Below, piece after piece: positions 1-6,051 of a stretch of DNA of 8,654 bases. This DNA comes from JBDSTW01 sp039914705. GTDB lineage: Bacteria; Pseudomonadota; Gammaproteobacteria; SURF-13. The translations under genes and the position numbers were made by a program. Within the stretch, counting starts at the first letter, position 1. Each line of letters begins with the position of its first letter. The DNA is taken from NCBI GenBank assembly GCA_039914705.1, contig JBDSOT010000090.1, forward strand, positions 1-8,654, given 5' to 3'. Below the pieces are notes generated by a model. The model did no database searches. It was not told the DNA's origin and saw only the letters and a list, made by a program, of their open reading frames with translations.

Positions 1-584
1 CGCAACGGTGCGAGACTCCAGCGCAGGATGCTGCCCTGCACGGCAAGCAATACCAGCGCAACCCCGATAAGCCAGCCCCACAGGCTGCGGCGAAAACTTT
101 GCACCTGGGTGTGCATGCCATCGAGATTTTCCGCAACGCTGAAGATATAGTCGCGCGCGTTGCCCTGATTCGTTTCCCAGGCAACACCAAAGCTCAGCGC
201 CGAGAGCACGATGCCATCTGCGATGGTAAGTGTTTCCAAGCGCCGCTCGCCCGCAGGAAGTTTGCTAATGAAGGGAATTTGCAATCCAAGTGCGGAGGAC
301 GAGCGCCAGACTTGCGTACCATCAGCGCCACGTACCTCGGCATACAATCCCGAACCGGGTGTAGAGAAGCGTGCTTCCGGCAAGCCATCGGGTAGACGTA
401 GTTGTCCGCTGGCGTCGAGTTCTGCTGCGCTGAGCAATGCGTAAATATTACCCTGCAGGCGATCCTGCAACGCGGACTCGGCGCTGGTGCGAAACGCGCG
501 ATCGAGAATGATTCCGGTGATACCGAGAAATGCCGCGAGCACGAGACTGGCGGCCATAAGCAAACGGGTGTTGAGGGATTTCAC
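1..584 (-). CDS. phoQ: PhoQ-like sensor histidine kinase, N-terminal part (runs off the left edge)
   Basis: Partial gene; 194 codons are visible from a GTG at 584, and the remainder lies left of base 1. The start overlaps the response-regulator stop as GTGA (581-584), a classic translationally coupled kinase start; no clear Shine-Dalgarno is seen. A first membrane segment spans about residues 8-28 (MAASLVLAAFLGITGII). A periplasmic sensor region of about 140 residues follows, then a second membrane segment at about 169-187 (GWLIGVALVLLAVQGS). The visible part ends in LRWSLAPL, the conserved proline region where a HAMP linker begins. The catalytic His box and ATPase domain are not in the window, so kinase identity rests on topology, on the overlap with a PhoP-type regulator, and on the general look of the sensor region. 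Inferred role: inner-membrane sensor that phosphorylates the upstream-encoded regulator. The stimulus (Mg2+, cationic peptides or other envelope signal) cannot be read from the sequence. The symbol is tentative. Confidence 0.82.
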   Translation of the reverse strand, partial: MKSLNTRLLMAASLVLAAFLGITGIILDRAFRTSAESALQDRLQGNIYALLSAAELDASGQLRLPDGLPEARFSTPGSGLYAEVRGADGTQVWRSSSALGLQIPFISKLPAGERRLETLTIADGIVLSALSFGVAWETNQGNARDYIFSVAENLDGMHTQVQSFRRSLWGWLIGVALVLLAVQGSILRWSLAPL

Positions 585-1267
585 TGGACGCCGGCGCGAT
601 CCAGGGTAAAACGGTAGCCCCTGCCGCGCAGGGTCTCGATGGGGAAAAATTCATTATGCGGATCCAGTTTGCGGCGCAGGCGGCCGACGAACACTTCGAT
701 AACATTACTATCGCGGTCGAAATCCTGCTCGTAAAGATGTTCGGTCAGTTCGGTCTTGGATACCGGCTGGCCGTTGTGCAACATCAGGTACTCAAGCACC
801 TTGTATTCGTAGGCGGTGAGTTCGACGAACGCATTGTTTACAGCGACGGTTTGCGCAACGGTGTCCAGCTCCACCGGCCCGCAACGCAGAATGGGCTGCG
901 ACCAGCCCGCAGCGCGGCGTAACAATACCTTGATACGTGCGAGCAATTCTTCCATCTGAAAGGGCTTGACCAGATAATCATCGGCACCAGCCTCCAGGCC
1001 CTCAACCTTTTCCTGCCAGCGGCCACGCGCAGTCAAAATTAAAATGGGGAAATCCTTGCCTGCGGCGCGCAAGCGGCGAATAACATCGACACCGGGGAGG
1101 CGCGGCAATCCCAAATCAACCACCGCTACATCAAAGGCGAATTCACGGCCCTGATACAAACCGACCTCGCCATCCGCCGCAGCTTCCACGGCATAACCTT
1201 CGGCGTGCAGGCGCGCCACCAATTGATCGCGCAAGGCGGCCTCATCTTCGATTACCAATACGCGCAT
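581..1267 (-). CDS. phoP: PhoP-like OmpR-family response regulator
   Basis: Complete at 228 residues, the usual OmpR/PhoB-family length. The receiver domain (about 1-115) has the acidic pair E7/D8, the phospho-acceptor D51 in VAVVDLGLP, T79 in LILTAR and K101 in LVKPF. The winged-helix DNA-binding domain (about 125-223) ends in the typical VGRLRRKLD and LRGRGYRF motifs. The stretch RGRWQEKVEGLEAGADDY resembles enterobacterial PhoP (RESWQDKVE). It acts in the cytoplasm as a phosphorylation-dependent transcription factor. ATG at 1267 gives the canonical MRVLVIEDE start; no strong ribosome-binding site is seen in the 32-bp gap after the PepSY gene, which suggests coupling or readthrough from that gene. 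The kinase gene overlaps its stop. The target genes are unknown; the neighbouring PepSY and glycine-zipper genes are natural candidates. The family is certain, the phoP symbol is by resemblance. Confidence 0.93.
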   Translation of the reverse strand: MRVLVIEDEAALRDQLVARLHAEGYAVEAAADGEVGLYQGREFAFDVAVVDLGLPRLPGVDVIRRLRAAGKDFPILILTARGRWQEKVEGLEAGADDYLVKPFQMEELLARIKVLLRRAAGWSQPILRCGPVELDTVAQTVAVNNAFVELTAYEYKVLEYLMLHNGQPVSKTELTEHLYEQDFDRDSNVIEVFVGRLRRKLDPHNEFFPIETLRGRGYRFTLDRAGVQ

Positions 1268-1299
1268 CGGTGCGTTGTCAGTCGTCGCTGGCGGAACTG

Positions 1300-1608
1300 T
1301 TAGCGTGGCTCGCCGCCATCTTCATCCACCGTCACAGTGCGCACGCGGCCATTGGGTGTGAGCACCTTGATGCGAATGCGCTCACCGTTATCCCCGTCCA
1401 CGTCGGCGGATAGTACGCGCCCGCCGGTTTCGCGACGCACCTGGCCGGCGGCGCGGTCAAGGCGGCGCTCATCATGTTGACGGTGCGTTTCTGCTCCGTC
1501 ATGCCTGCCGCGCGCATCGACACCGTCATTATAGGGCGCGGCGTAAGCGGACAAGGCCATGAAAGTCAGCAGCATTACGGATGCAATTTTGTGTGTTTTC
1601 GATACCAT
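1300..1608 (-). CDS. small secreted PepSY-domain protein
   Basis: A 102-residue protein. Residues 1-23 form a signal peptide (positively charged start, hydrophobic VMLLTFMAL, AYA before the predicted cut). A short charged, His-rich linker follows (about 34-50), then a PepSY-like domain at about 52-98 with the usual GGRVLSADV and KVLTPNGRVRTVTVD strands. PepSY domains are found in peptidase propeptides and in small periplasmic proteins that often sit beside two-component genes, where they are thought to modulate protease or sensor activity. Here the gene is first in line, 32 bp ahead of the PhoP-like regulator, so it is probably part of the same transcript and may act in the periplasm near the kinase. 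A weak AGGA lies about 9 bases before the ATG. The exact function is unknown. Confidence 0.85.
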   Translation of the reverse strand: MVSKTHKIASVMLLTFMALSAYAAPYNDGVDARGRHDGAETHRQHDERRLDRAAGQVRRETGGRVLSADVDGDNGERIRIKVLTPNGRVRTVTVDEDGGEPR

Positions 1609-1663
1609 CGAAATTCATCCTATAAATTAATGCAGATTCAAAAAACGCGGTGACATGTTCAAA

Positions 1664-1700
1664 CTCTAGCCCGCCTGCCAACAAAGGCAGACGGGCAGAG
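1664..1700 (-). terminator. imperfect hairpin after the glycine-zipper gene
   Basis: GCCCG-C-CTGCC (1669-1679) pairs with GGCAG-A-CGGGC (1686-1696) around a 6-base loop, extended by CTCT/AGAG outside. It begins 7 bases past the stop of the glycine-zipper gene, the right place for a terminator. No real U-tract follows on the minus strand (TAGAGTTTGAAC), so termination may be weak or the hairpin may instead protect the 3' end of the mRNA. This leaves open some readthrough into the PepSY-regulator operon. Confidence 0.5.
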
Positions 1701-1706
1701 CCACCG

Positions 1707-2330
1707 TTAGTCGTCGTCACCATATCGTGAATATCCTGACGGCACCTGGATGCGAATCTTGTTGCCGGGGCGATAGTCGGTTTGCGTCTCGTAGACCCCG
1801 CCACGATAACGATACGTCACATGGTAACCTGCGGGGCGACGCTCTTCGTAATAATTGTTGACCGTCTCGCAACGCTGCTGATAGTCCGGATAGCCGTAGC
1901 TATTGCCACGCGTTAAGTCACGCCCAACGGAGCCTCCCAACACAGTACCGGCAATTGTCGCAACATCCCGGCCGCGTCCCTTGCCAACCTGATTACCGAG
2001 CACACCACCGAGGATGCCGCCGGTGATGATGCCGGTGTAGGAATCATTGCCGCTGTTACGATACCTCACCGGTTCATCATAGCATTCGCGCCGTGACGAA
2101 GGGACCCGCACGCTTTCGTAGATCGGGTGCGACTCAATAACCTTGGCGTAGTCGTAGCGATCCCTGTTGCGGCGTGCGTCGTAATATCCGTCGTGGTCAA
2201 AACCGTTGTCATACTCATAATAATCTTCACCGTGGCCTTTACCATATCCCTTGCCCGTGGCGAAGGCTGCGGGGGCAAGCGTCATCGACAGCAAGGCCAC
2301 ACCCAACACCAAACCCGTTGCTTTCATCAT
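1707..2330 (-). CDS. secreted glycine-zipper 2TM-domain protein
   Basis: A 207-residue protein (206 from the second ATG). A signal peptide covers about 1-24 (APAAFA before the cut) with no lipobox cysteine. A Gly/Asp/Tyr-rich segment follows (26-60), then the YAKVIESHPIYESVRVP region with RRECYDEP (about 61-87), characteristic of this family. The glycine zipper spans about 100-137 (GIITGGILGGVLGNQVGKG, then GTVLGGSVGRDL), a 17-kDa-surface-antigen-like (Rick_17kDa_Anti) membrane hairpin. The tail (150-207) is Tyr/Arg-rich. Such proteins sit in the periplasm or outer membrane and are linked to envelope integrity; the precise role is unknown. GAGGAGAG (2340-2333) precedes tandem ATGs at 2330 and 2327; the spacing of 7 bases favours the second. 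The hairpin downstream and the separate upstream spacer suggest its own transcription unit. Confidence 0.88.
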   Translation of the reverse strand: MMKATGLVLGVALLSMTLAPAAFATGKGYGKGHGEDYYEYDNGFDHDGYYDARRNRDRYDYAKVIESHPIYESVRVPSSRRECYDEPVRYRNSGNDSYTGIITGGILGGVLGNQVGKGRGRDVATIAGTVLGGSVGRDLTRGNSYGYPDYQQRCETVNNYYEERRPAGYHVTYRYRGGVYETQTDYRPGNKIRIQVPSGYSRYGDDD

Positions 2331-2420
2331 GTCTCTCCTCGTTAAAATGATTATCTGGCTGCAAGCTGCTTTCCAGCGGCCTGCACGTCCGGACAGAAAT
2401 ACTCTCCAGACGGTTGCCAG

Positions 2421-2453
2421 ATTAAGCCAGCGAGGCTGAATGCATGCTGAATG
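2421..2453 (-). promoter_or_regulatory. 11-bp-period direct repeat, candidate response-regulator site upstream of the glycine-zipper gene
   Basis: GCTGAATG occurs exactly twice, at 2435-2442 and 2446-2453 (CATTCAGC on the coding strand), with an 11-base period, that is, on one DNA face. OmpR/PhoB-family regulators typically bind such direct repeats just ahead of a -10 box. A weak -10-like CTTAAT lies at 2426-2421, 8 bases after the repeat. The repeat is not the enterobacterial PhoP consensus (GGTTTA), so assignment to the neighbouring regulator is inference. The rest of the 2331-2520 spacer holds no gene that I can support. Confidence 0.3.
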
Positions 2454-2521
2454 AAAACGAGGTGATTGGGCGTGGGGGAATGAATATTACAGATGTGTGA
2501 TCGCACTGATTTGCTTTAAGG

Positions 2522-2587
2522 CACTTTATGCAAGGTGGGCAGTGCCCACCCTACATATAAAGTGGCAATGCCCACCCTACCTATAAA
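2522..2587 (-). repeat. two tandem GTAG-type REP palindromes
   Basis: On the minus strand each unit starts with GTAG followed by a palindrome. Unit 1 is GTAG (2554-2551) plus GGTGGGCA-C-TGCCCACC (2550-2534), a perfect 8-bp stem. Unit 2 is GTAG (2580-2577) plus a degraded copy, GTGGGCA-T-TGCCAC (2575-2562), lacking one base. The copies are in the same orientation; 19-base segments 2543-2561 and 2569-2587 differ at one position, with a 26-base period. Around unit 1, CACTTTATG (2522-2530) and CAT-AT-AAAGTG (2554-2564) form an outer stem. The GTAG head plus palindrome matches the known layout of REP elements mobilised by RAYT (TnpA-REP) proteins. They lie just past the degQ stop and may stabilise or end its mRNA; no U-tract follows. 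Confidence 0.7.
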
Positions 2588-2594
2588 TCGAAAA

Positions 2595-4031
2595 CTATTG
2601 CGGCGGTTGTATGGCGATAAACAACGCGCCTTCCCCGCGCTGTACATTGAACAGCAAAGGTTCGCGCCGGTTACCCTGCGTGGCATTCACGAGATCGTCT
2701 GGCGTACGCACTGGTTTGCGGTTAATTGAAGTAACGATGTCGCCGGGACGCAGACCTGCCTGTGCAGCCAGCGAACCCTCCTCAACCCGCATCACCGGGA
2801 TTCCGTTAATACGGCCAAACAATGCGGAGCGTTCATCAACGGCCCCGAATACGACACCGGCCAGGCGCGGATCATCTTGTCCCGCCGCAGGCGCGCCTGA
2901 GCTACCAGCAGTTACTTGCAGTTCGATGGTTTGCGCACGGCCATCGCGCACAACCTCCAGGCGCACCTTTTTACCGACCGGCGACAGCCCGACGGAATTG
3001 CGCAGCACGCCCGCATCGCGCACCCCTTGCCCATTGACGGCGGTAATTACATCACCCGCCTTTAAACCCGCCTTATCCGCCGCCGACTCGGGCAGTACCT
3101 GCGTAATCACCGCACCACGCAAGCCATCAAGCGGTAGATTAAATGCCTGCGCCAGTTCGGGCGTGAGATCCTGCACCTGCAAGCCCAGCTGGCCACGCTC
3201 GACCTTGCCGAACTTCACCAATTGCTCCATCACGTCGTGCGCCATGTTGATGGGGATGGCAAAACCAATGCCGATATTGCCGCCGCCCGGTGCCAATATC
3301 GCGGTATTAATCCCTACCAGTTCACCGCTGAGATTGATCAGCGGGCCACCGGAATTGCCGGGGTTGATCGAGGCATCGGTCTGAATAAAATCTTCATAAC
3401 CGCCAACACCGAGCAGGCCCAAGCCGGTGCGGCCCAACGCACTTACGATACCCGAGGTTGCCGTCTGGCCGAGGCCGAACGGATTACCGATGGCCACCAC
3501 GAAATCCCCCACGCGCAGCCGCGCGGAATCGCCTAATCGAACCGCCGTGAGTCCTTCCGCCGGAACCTGTATCACTGCGACATCGGTGTCTTTGTCGGTG
3601 CCGATAAGTTTGGCCTTGAGGTTGCGCCCATCGCGTAGCGTCACCGTCACCTCGTCGGCATTGGCGATGACATGATTATTCGTCAACACATAACCGCGTT
3701 GCGCATCGACGATGACGCCCGAACCCAGGCTTTGGGTTTGGCGCTCGCGCGGCAGGTTGTTGGGAATATCAAAAAAACGGCGGAAAAACGGATCGCTGAG
3801 CAGTGGATTGTTTTGAATGGCTATATGTCCGCGTGTGGAAATATTCACCACGGCCGGCGTCACCTGCTCCAATATAGGGGCGAGACTGGGCAATTGTACG
3901 CTACGCCCATCGGTAAGCGGCATGGCGGGCACTACTGCCGCCGGCAGCGCAGAATGGCCGCCCAGCGACAGCATTCCTGCGAACAGGCCGACCAAAATCA
4001 GCAATGCGGCGCGTGGCTTTATTGATTTCAT
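2595..4031 (-). CDS. degQ: DegQ/DegP-family periplasmic serine endoprotease (Do family)
   Basis: Complete, 478 residues, typical HtrA length. An N-terminal hydrophobic segment (about 8-24) acts as signal peptide. The trypsin-like domain (about 50-275) has the catalytic triad H120 (TNNH), D150 (KDTD) and S227 (GNSGGP). Two PDZ domains follow: PDZ1 at about 278-375 (RGQLGLQVQDL, then AGLKAGDVI) and a shorter PDZ2 at about 388-478 (AGLRPGDIV). The loop between FRRFFDIP and GSGVIVD is short, unlike the long LA loop of DegP, hence DegQ rather than DegP; MucD is another name used for such proteins. It degrades or refolds damaged envelope proteins. GAGG lies upstream of the ATG (4043-4032). It is divergent from purU and has no operon partner. 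A candidate sigma-E-like element lies upstream, fitting envelope-stress control. Confidence 0.95.
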   Translation of the reverse strand: MKSIKPRAALLILVGLFAGMLSLGGHSALPAAVVPAMPLTDGRSVQLPSLAPILEQVTPAVVNISTRGHIAIQNNPLLSDPFFRRFFDIPNNLPRERQTQSLGSGVIVDAQRGYVLTNNHVIANADEVTVTLRDGRNLKAKLIGTDKDTDVAVIQVPAEGLTAVRLGDSARLRVGDFVVAIGNPFGLGQTATSGIVSALGRTGLGLLGVGGYEDFIQTDASINPGNSGGPLINLSGELVGINTAILAPGGGNIGIGFAIPINMAHDVMEQLVKFGKVERGQLGLQVQDLTPELAQAFNLPLDGLRGAVITQVLPESAADKAGLKAGDVITAVNGQGVRDAGVLRNSVGLSPVGKKVRLEVVRDGRAQTIELQVTAGSSGAPAAGQDDPRLAGVVFGAVDERSALFGRINGIPVMRVEEGSLAAQAGLRPGDIVTSINRKPVRTPDDLVNATQGNRREPLLFNVQRGEGALFIAIQPPQ

Positions 4032-4110
4032 TGTTTACCTCGTTGATAGATAAGATAGGGTGACATAACCATTTTATGAAGGGTATGCCGAAAGACGGGG
4101 CAGTGCGAAC

Positions 4111-4138
4111 TAGGAGTTTGGACTGCGCAAAAAGTTCC
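4111..4138 (-). promoter_or_regulatory. candidate sigma-E-like promoter of the DegQ-type protease
   Basis: On the minus strand GGAACTT (4138-4132) matches the -35 element used by RpoE-type sigma factors. Sixteen bases later comes TCCTA (4115-4111), a partial match (3 of 5) to the usual TCTGA -10. Transcription would start near 4104, about 70 bases before the ATG at 4031. degP-type genes are classic RpoE targets, which supports the idea, but the -10 is poor and a short -35 match can occur by chance. Confidence 0.35.
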
Positions 4139-4166
4139 TTTAGTCCCATAACGGCGACCTGATTCC

Positions 4167-4172
4167 TATACT
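4167..4172 (+). promoter_or_regulatory. -10 box (TATACT) for purU
   Basis: TATACT is a 5 of 6 match to the sigma-70 -10 box. No good -35 is found 16-18 bases upstream (TCCCAT at 4144-4149), so an activator or weak promoter is likely. The expected start point (about 4179-4181) lies downstream of the ATG at 4173, which argues for translation from 4215. Confidence 0.4.
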
Positions 4173-4214
4173 ATGGTTCATAAAAACCGGTTTAGTTTTA
4201 TACATGAGGCCACC

Positions 4215-5069
4215 ATGACACACCGTTATATTTTGACCCTGTCGTGCCCGGATCGGATCGGCATTATCGCTCAAGTGAGTTCCTTTATCGCCGCACACGG
4301 CGGTGGCATCGACGAGAGCGCCAGTCATACCGATGCGCACCTGGGCTATTTTTTCATGCGTCAGGAGATTTTTGCCGATTCGCTGACCTTGAGCCTGATT
4401 GAATTTCGTGAAGGATTTTCGAAACTAGCCGCCGGTGTCGATATGCACTGGACGATCAGTGATTCCTCAGTGAAAAAACGCGTGGTTATCCTGGTGAGCA
4501 AACAGGATCATTGTCTTGTTGATCTACTCTACCGCTGGCGCAGCCGCGATTTTATTTTTGATATCCCGTGCGTAATCTCCAACCACGATGATTTGCGCGA
4601 CGTAGTCGAGTGGCACGGTATTCCCTATATTCACGTTCCCGTTACGTCTGCAAACAAGATTGCCGCGCACCAGGAAATGCGGCACCTGTTCGAACACTAT
4701 AACGGCAACCTGATGGTGCTCGCGCGTTACATGCAAGTGTTACCTGCGGATATGTGTGCCGCCTATCCCGGAAAAATAATGAACATCCACCACGGCCTAT
4801 TGCCTGCCTTTGTCGGCGCAAAACCTTACCATCAAGCCTTGGAGCGTGGGGTAAAACAGATCGGTGCAACCTGCCATTACATTACCCCTGATCTCGATGC
4901 CGGACCCATCGTTGAACAGGATGTAATCCGCGTGGATCACACCGATACTATCGAAGATTTACTCCAACTGGGCAGGGATGTTGAAAAGACCGTACTGTCG
5001 CGCGGGGTGCGCTATCACGTCGAAGATCGCGTACTGATGCACGGCAACCGAACGGTAGTATTTAACTAA
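4215..5069 (+). CDS. purU: formyltetrahydrofolate deformylase (PurU)
   Basis: A 284-residue protein, close to E. coli PurU (280). It hydrolyses 10-formyl-THF to THF and formate, balancing one-carbon pools and supplying formate for PurT-dependent purine synthesis. The N-terminal ACT domain (about 5-80) begins ILTLSCPDRIGIIAQVS, and a formyltransferase-fold domain covers about 88-284. Active-site residues by family alignment are N190 and H192 (NIHH) and D228 (PDLDAG); the C-terminal end GRDVEKTVLSR and HGNRTVVF is typical. GAGG (4206-4209) sits 5 bases before this ATG; the in-frame ATG at 4173 would add 14 unconserved residues and is downstream of no visible promoter. The family's usual HHSFLPAF is HHGLLPAF here. 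The stop lies at the flank of the MITE-like element. Confidence 0.95.
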   Translation: MTHRYILTLSCPDRIGIIAQVSSFIAAHGGGIDESASHTDAHLGYFFMRQEIFADSLTLSLIEFREGFSKLAAGVDMHWTISDSSVKKRVVILVSKQDHCLVDLLYRWRSRDFIFDIPCVISNHDDLRDVVEWHGIPYIHVPVTSANKIAAHQEMRHLFEHYNGNLMVLARYMQVLPADMCAAYPGKIMNIHHGLLPAFVGAKPYHQALERGVKQIGATCHYITPDLDAGPIVEQDVIRVDHTDTIEDLLQLGRDVEKTVLSRGVRYHVEDRVLMHGNRTVVFN

Positions 5070-5070
5070 G

Positions 5071-5156
5071 GGAAGCTCTGAATAAGTCCATTCTGGACTT
5101 CTCAGAGCACGGTGCATCCCTGCACCGCAGGAACCTCTGACTTAATCAGAGGTTCC
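5071..5156. mobile_element. MITE-like palindromic element between purU and ppk2
   Basis: An 86-bp element with imperfect terminal inverted repeats: left GGAAGCTCTGAATAAG (5071-5086) against right, reverse-complemented, GGAACCTCTGATTAAG (5156-5141), 14 of 16 identical. TAAG flanks both sides (5067-5070, 5157-5160), a possible target duplication. Inside are three hairpins. Hairpin 1 has GCTCTGA/TCAGAGC (5075-5081, 5102-5108) enclosing AAGTCCA/TGGACTT (5084-5090, 5094-5100). Hairpin 2 has CGGTGCA/TGCACCG (5110-5116, 5121-5127). Hairpin 3 is a perfect 12-bp stem AGGAACCTCTGA/TCAGAGGTTCCT (5129-5140, 5146-5157). It carries no ORF. The left flank contains the purU stop codon and the ppk2 stop codon starts 5 bp past the right end, so it probably also serves as a bidirectional terminator although no U-tracts are present. 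The likely parent is an IS with the same ends elsewhere in the genome. Confidence 0.65.
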
Positions 5157-5161
5157 TAAGG

Positions 5162-6040
5162 CTAAGGCTTGGGTAAAAATTCACTTTCCAGCAACTCCTT
5201 GACCTTCGCTATCTCCTGCCGATGTTCGTCACTCACACTCGGATAGTCCGGCTTCAACGACTTTAACCTGGCGACAATAATGTCGGCGATCAGCGCGCGT
5301 GTGAACCACTTATGGTCGGCGGGAATGATGTGCCACGGCGCCCATGATGTGCTGGTGTTATTCAGCATCTCTTCATAGGCGTGCATATATTTATCCCAAT
5401 GCGCGCGCTCCTGAGCATCCCGCAGTGACACTTTCCACTGTTTTTCCGGTGTTTCGGCACGCGCCAGTAGTCGCTGCCTTTGTTCTTCTTTCGAGACATT
5501 GAGAAAAAATTTTAAAATGATGGTGCCGTTACGCACTAGGTGTTTTTCGAAGCCGTTGATTTCGTCGAAGCGTTTTCCCCAGATGTCTTTTCCCATGGCC
5601 TCGGGTGGCATATGCTGAAGCTCCAGAATCTTGGGATGGACGCGGACAATCAGCACTTCTTCATAGTAAGAGCGGTTGAAAATTCCGATGCGTCCGCGTT
5701 CCGGAAGCGCACGATTGCAGCGCCAGAGATAATCGTGGTCAAGCTCTTCATGAGACGGTGCCTTAAACGAAAATACCTGGCAACCCTGCGGATTCACGCC
5801 CGACATGACATGTCGGATGACGCCGTCCTTACCGGCCGTGTCCATCGCCTGAATTACAATGAGCAGGGCATAGGTGTCCTGTGCATAAAGAGTTTCCTGG
5901 TACTTTGCCAGACGCTTCACATCCGCGCGTAATTTCGGCAAGGCCTTACCCTTATCGGGAAAGTCGCCTGTGAAATTCGGGCTGTAATCTTTCAGGTAAA
6001 TAGTCTCGCCCGGTGTGGCGATAAAAGGCTTATGGTCCAT
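5162..6040 (-). CDS. ppk2: PPK2-family polyphosphate kinase (polyphosphate:nucleotide phosphotransferase)
   Basis: Complete, 292 residues, a single PPK2 domain of usual length. It transfers phosphate between polyphosphate and nucleotides; short PPK2s of this sort phosphorylate AMP and/or ADP. The Walker A-like loop is at about 66-73 (MDTAGKDG). The lid and substrate region includes SFKAPSHEELDHDYLWR (91-107), and the Walker B-type motif is at 119-128 (GIFNRSYYEE). KFFLNVSKEEQRQRL (177-191) and WHIIPADHKWFTR (236-248) are also characteristic. The SFKAP and DHDYLWR motifs resemble the class III enzymes that accept both AMP and ADP; the class is my inference. AAGGGAG (6052-6046) precedes the ATG and overlaps the stop of tag 11 bp upstream, indicating coupling. 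It is last in the operon, ending against the MITE-like element. Cytoplasmic. Confidence 0.93.
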   Translation of the reverse strand: MDHKPFIATPGETIYLKDYSPNFTGDFPDKGKALPKLRADVKRLAKYQETLYAQDTYALLIVIQAMDTAGKDGVIRHVMSGVNPQGCQVFSFKAPSHEELDHDYLWRCNRALPERGRIGIFNRSYYEEVLIVRVHPKILELQHMPPEAMGKDIWGKRFDEINGFEKHLVRNGTIILKFFLNVSKEEQRQRLLARAETPEKQWKVSLRDAQERAHWDKYMHAYEEMLNNTSTSWAPWHIIPADHKWFTRALIADIIVARLKSLKPDYPSVSDEHRQEIAKVKELLESEFLPKP

Positions 6041-6051
6041 GTTGTTCTCCC

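Noticed and set aside
2387..2394. Palindrome GTCCGGAC in the leader of the glycine-zipper gene
   Set aside because: An isolated 8-bp palindrome is expected by chance in a window of this size, with no supporting context.
2495..2506. GTGTGATCGCAC, a near-palindrome resembling half of a CRP site
   Set aside because: Too short and the spacing is wrong for the CRP consensus (TGTGA-N6-TCACA); likely chance.
2611..3384. A 257-codon open frame on the plus strand, antisense to the DegQ-like gene
   Set aside because: Its composition (Ser/Pro/Thr/Arg-rich) is that of a shadow frame, it has no recognisable domain, and it lies wholly inside a clearly real protease gene.
4173..4214. N-terminal extension of purU from the ATG at 4173
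   Set aside because: It adds residues outside the family's usual start, the promoter-like box abuts this ATG, and the better ribosome-binding site serves 4215.
5540..5932. A 130-codon plus-strand frame antisense to ppk2
   Set aside because: No family features and no good ribosome-binding site; the opposite strand holds conserved PPK2 motifs over the same bases.
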